Positions 62,993 to 64,000 of a stretch of DNA of 64,000 bases are shown piece after piece. A program made the position numbers and the translations under genes. Numbering within the stretch: position 1 is the stretch's first letter; every line of letters begins with the position of its first letter. A model generated the notes under the pieces. It saw nothing but the letters and a program-made list of their open reading frames with translations, was not told the origin of the DNA and did not search any database. Location of the stretch: NCBI RefSeq assembly GCF_022410465.1, contig NZ_JAJSON010000015.1:1-64000 (forward strand), written 5' to 3'. This DNA comes from Christiangramia crocea (GTDB lineage Bacteria > Bacteroidota > Bacteroidia > Flavobacteriales > Flavobacteriaceae).

Positions 62993-63016
62993 ATAGCCAT
63001 CCTTAGGGATGGCTAT
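62993..63016. other. Perfect hairpin without T run
   Basis: ATAGCCATCC and GGATGGCTAT pair perfectly around TTAG, 22 bases after the lipoprotein stop. No T run follows on either strand, so this is either a mRNA 3' stem or a binding site. Confidence 0.5.
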
Positions 63017-63088
63017 TCCTGTAATTTGGAATAAATTTCTATCCTTACCTCCTTATTGACTTAAAAAATATTAAAGCAAGCCTGACAT

Positions 63089-63142
63089 AGGGGATCCTGA
63101 AAGGAGGGGAATACTAGAAGGGGAATGCTGAAAGAGGAATAA
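63089..63142 (+). repeat. Purine-rich degenerate tandem repeat
   Basis: CTGAAAGGAGGGGAATA, CTAGAAGGGGAATG and CTGAAAGAGGAATAA are three related units of about 15 bases in a row, in the gap before the partial gene at 63146. It is polypurine on the plus strand and has no ORF of note. Confidence 0.5.
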
Positions 63143-63145
63143 GGC

Positions 63146-64000
63146 TTAGGAGAGCTTTGCTTTAAGATTATTTGCCGCTTTTGTATATCCACCGTCTGCT
63201 CCATCTACAAAATGTATATGATCATCGGTATGGATGTCTCGAACATAACAGGACATAATACTTTGTCGGCTCACATGATAGCCATATTTGATCTTCTTTT
63301 CATTTTCCAGTCTGTCCAGATATTCCAGCAAGGATTTACGCTGCCGGAAGGTGCCTGTAATAACCGTATTAATACGTCCATCGATTGTGAGATTATCGGT
63401 TAGTTCCACAAGCTTGCGCATATAATTTCTTCCCGTTGCTGTATTTTTCAGATATATCTCTCCAAACATGGCTATTAGCCAGTGCTTAAAAATCTGGATA
63501 AGGGTTGATTTTTCCTGTTTTAATTTCATTTCGTTCCGGATCTGCCTTAATCCGGTTATAGGTTTTAACTTATTAACTGTAATTGGTGTTCTATCGGTAT
63601 GGGGACCATAAATAGCATCTATTTTTTCCAGAATTTCAGAGTAGATCTGACTTGGATCCTCATTTTGGCAGCCGTCAATGATGAGGCTCATCACTTCATG
63701 ATCAATGCGGGGAGGCTCCACCTTTTCCCATTTACATTCCATTCCTGTAAGATCCAGTTCCACGTTATTCAAGTCCACCTTTTCGCTTTCTTCAGCTTCC
63801 TTGATCTTCTGTTCAGCATATTGCAATCCTTTCCCCAGGGCCAGGGGTATACTCAAAAGTCCGGTGACCTGGCCTCTGGCAATTTTCAAATCGAGGCCCT
63901 GATCATAAATTTCCCGAACGGGAACATGACCAATCCTAAGATGAAGTCCAAAATTATTGGAAGTATTTACTTTATGTTTATAGAGAACCGCGAGAGATTC
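63146..64000 (-). CDS. DUF3095 family protein, 5' part outside the window
   Basis: The frame is open to the last base of the window, so the true start lies beyond 64000; a TTG at 63889 is only an internal codon. The C-terminus HIHFVDGADGGYTKAANN is the DUF3095 hallmark, and GRNYMRKLVELTDN, then an IKYGYHVSRQSIMSCYVRD stretch, fit the family. DUF3095 proteins are related in fold to nucleotide cyclases, but function is not shown. No signal peptide is visible in the part seen. Confidence 0.85.
   Translation of the reverse strand, partial: ESLAVLYKHKVNTSNNFGLHLRIGHVPVREIYDQGLDLKIARGQVTGLLSIPLALGKGLQYAEQKIKEAEESEKVDLNNVELDLTGMECKWEKVEPPRIDHEVMSLIIDGCQNEDPSQIYSEILEKIDAIYGPHTDRTPITVNKLKPITGLRQIRNEMKLKQEKSTLIQIFKHWLIAMFGEIYLKNTATGRNYMRKLVELTDNLTIDGRINTVITGTFRQRKSLLEYLDRLENEKKIKYGYHVSRQSIMSCYVRDIHTDDHIHFVDGADGGYTKAANNLKAKLS

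Overview
The window looks like chromosomal DNA of a marine or environmental member of the Flavobacteriaceae (Bacteroidota), possibly Gramella/Christiangramia-like. This is inferred from gene families and gene order, not from a database search. Supporting signs are -7 promoter boxes of the TAnnTTTG type, start codons that mostly lack Shine-Dalgarno sequences, an intact Bat (aerotolerance) operon, the acpP-fabF-rnc-IPExxxVDY-pyk block, a GH97 glycosidase and many lipoproteins. I see no rRNA, tRNA, phage, integrase, transposase or CRISPR array. The region reads as a core chromosome of about 66 real genes, the last cut by the window edge.

Layout. 1-4.4 kb: a tandemly duplicated intergenic element, then purF-like, a PfkB sugar kinase, rnhA and purN, all on the minus strand. 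4.5-8.9 kb: fatty-acid and RNA block acpP-fabF-rnc, an IPExxxVDY protein and pyk. 8.9-14.4 kb: dinB with a lipoprotein gene, a plus-strand run (NAD-binding reductase, CYTH, exported YciI-like lipoprotein, DUF5996), then thioredoxin and a PAP2 phosphatase. 14.4-20.1 kb: a complete RND efflux operon (adaptor, pump, outer-membrane channel). 20.3-29.3 kb: asparaginase-type lipoprotein, 3-hydroxyanthranilate dioxygenase with an ALDH7 dehydrogenase, DUF1232, acyl-ACP desaturase, a phosphoesterase/AlbA_2/SDR run and a DUF4382 lipoprotein. 29.4-38.5 kb: the Bat operon moxR-DUF58-DUF4381-batA-batB-batC-batD-batE. 38.6-41.3 kb: a SulP transporter with a beta-carbonic anhydrase, probably one bicarbonate unit. 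41.4-46.5 kb: cvpA, small unknowns, a CREST-like membrane protein, pheS, a coupled micro-membrane protein, a peptide-repeat lipoprotein and gpsA. 46.9-53 kb: BON-LysM protein, yicC-gmk-nadD, YheT hydrolase, thioesterase, GGCT-like protein, EamA transporter and ArsC-like protein. 53-64 kb: RsiV-like lipoprotein, trans-sulfuration enzyme, GH97, small beta-barrel, class V aminotransferase, S9 peptidase, a TTHB210-like lipoprotein and a partial DUF3095 gene.

Most genes are housekeeping and their neighbours make sense: purine synthesis, lipid synthesis, envelope and stress functions, nucleotide metabolism. I found no clear accessory defence or biosynthetic system. The less explained signals are small: the duplicated element at 5-320, which can be read as two matching micro-ORFs or as two copies of a minus-strand small RNA; a textbook terminator-like hairpin inside the first codons of rnc; a palindromic terminator apparently split by 106 bp with TTAA on both sides (47382-47515); a 58-residue membrane protein coupled to pheS; a lipoprotein with three synonymous-diverged copies of a nine-residue repeat; and several promoters so close to their start codons that the mRNAs should be leaderless.
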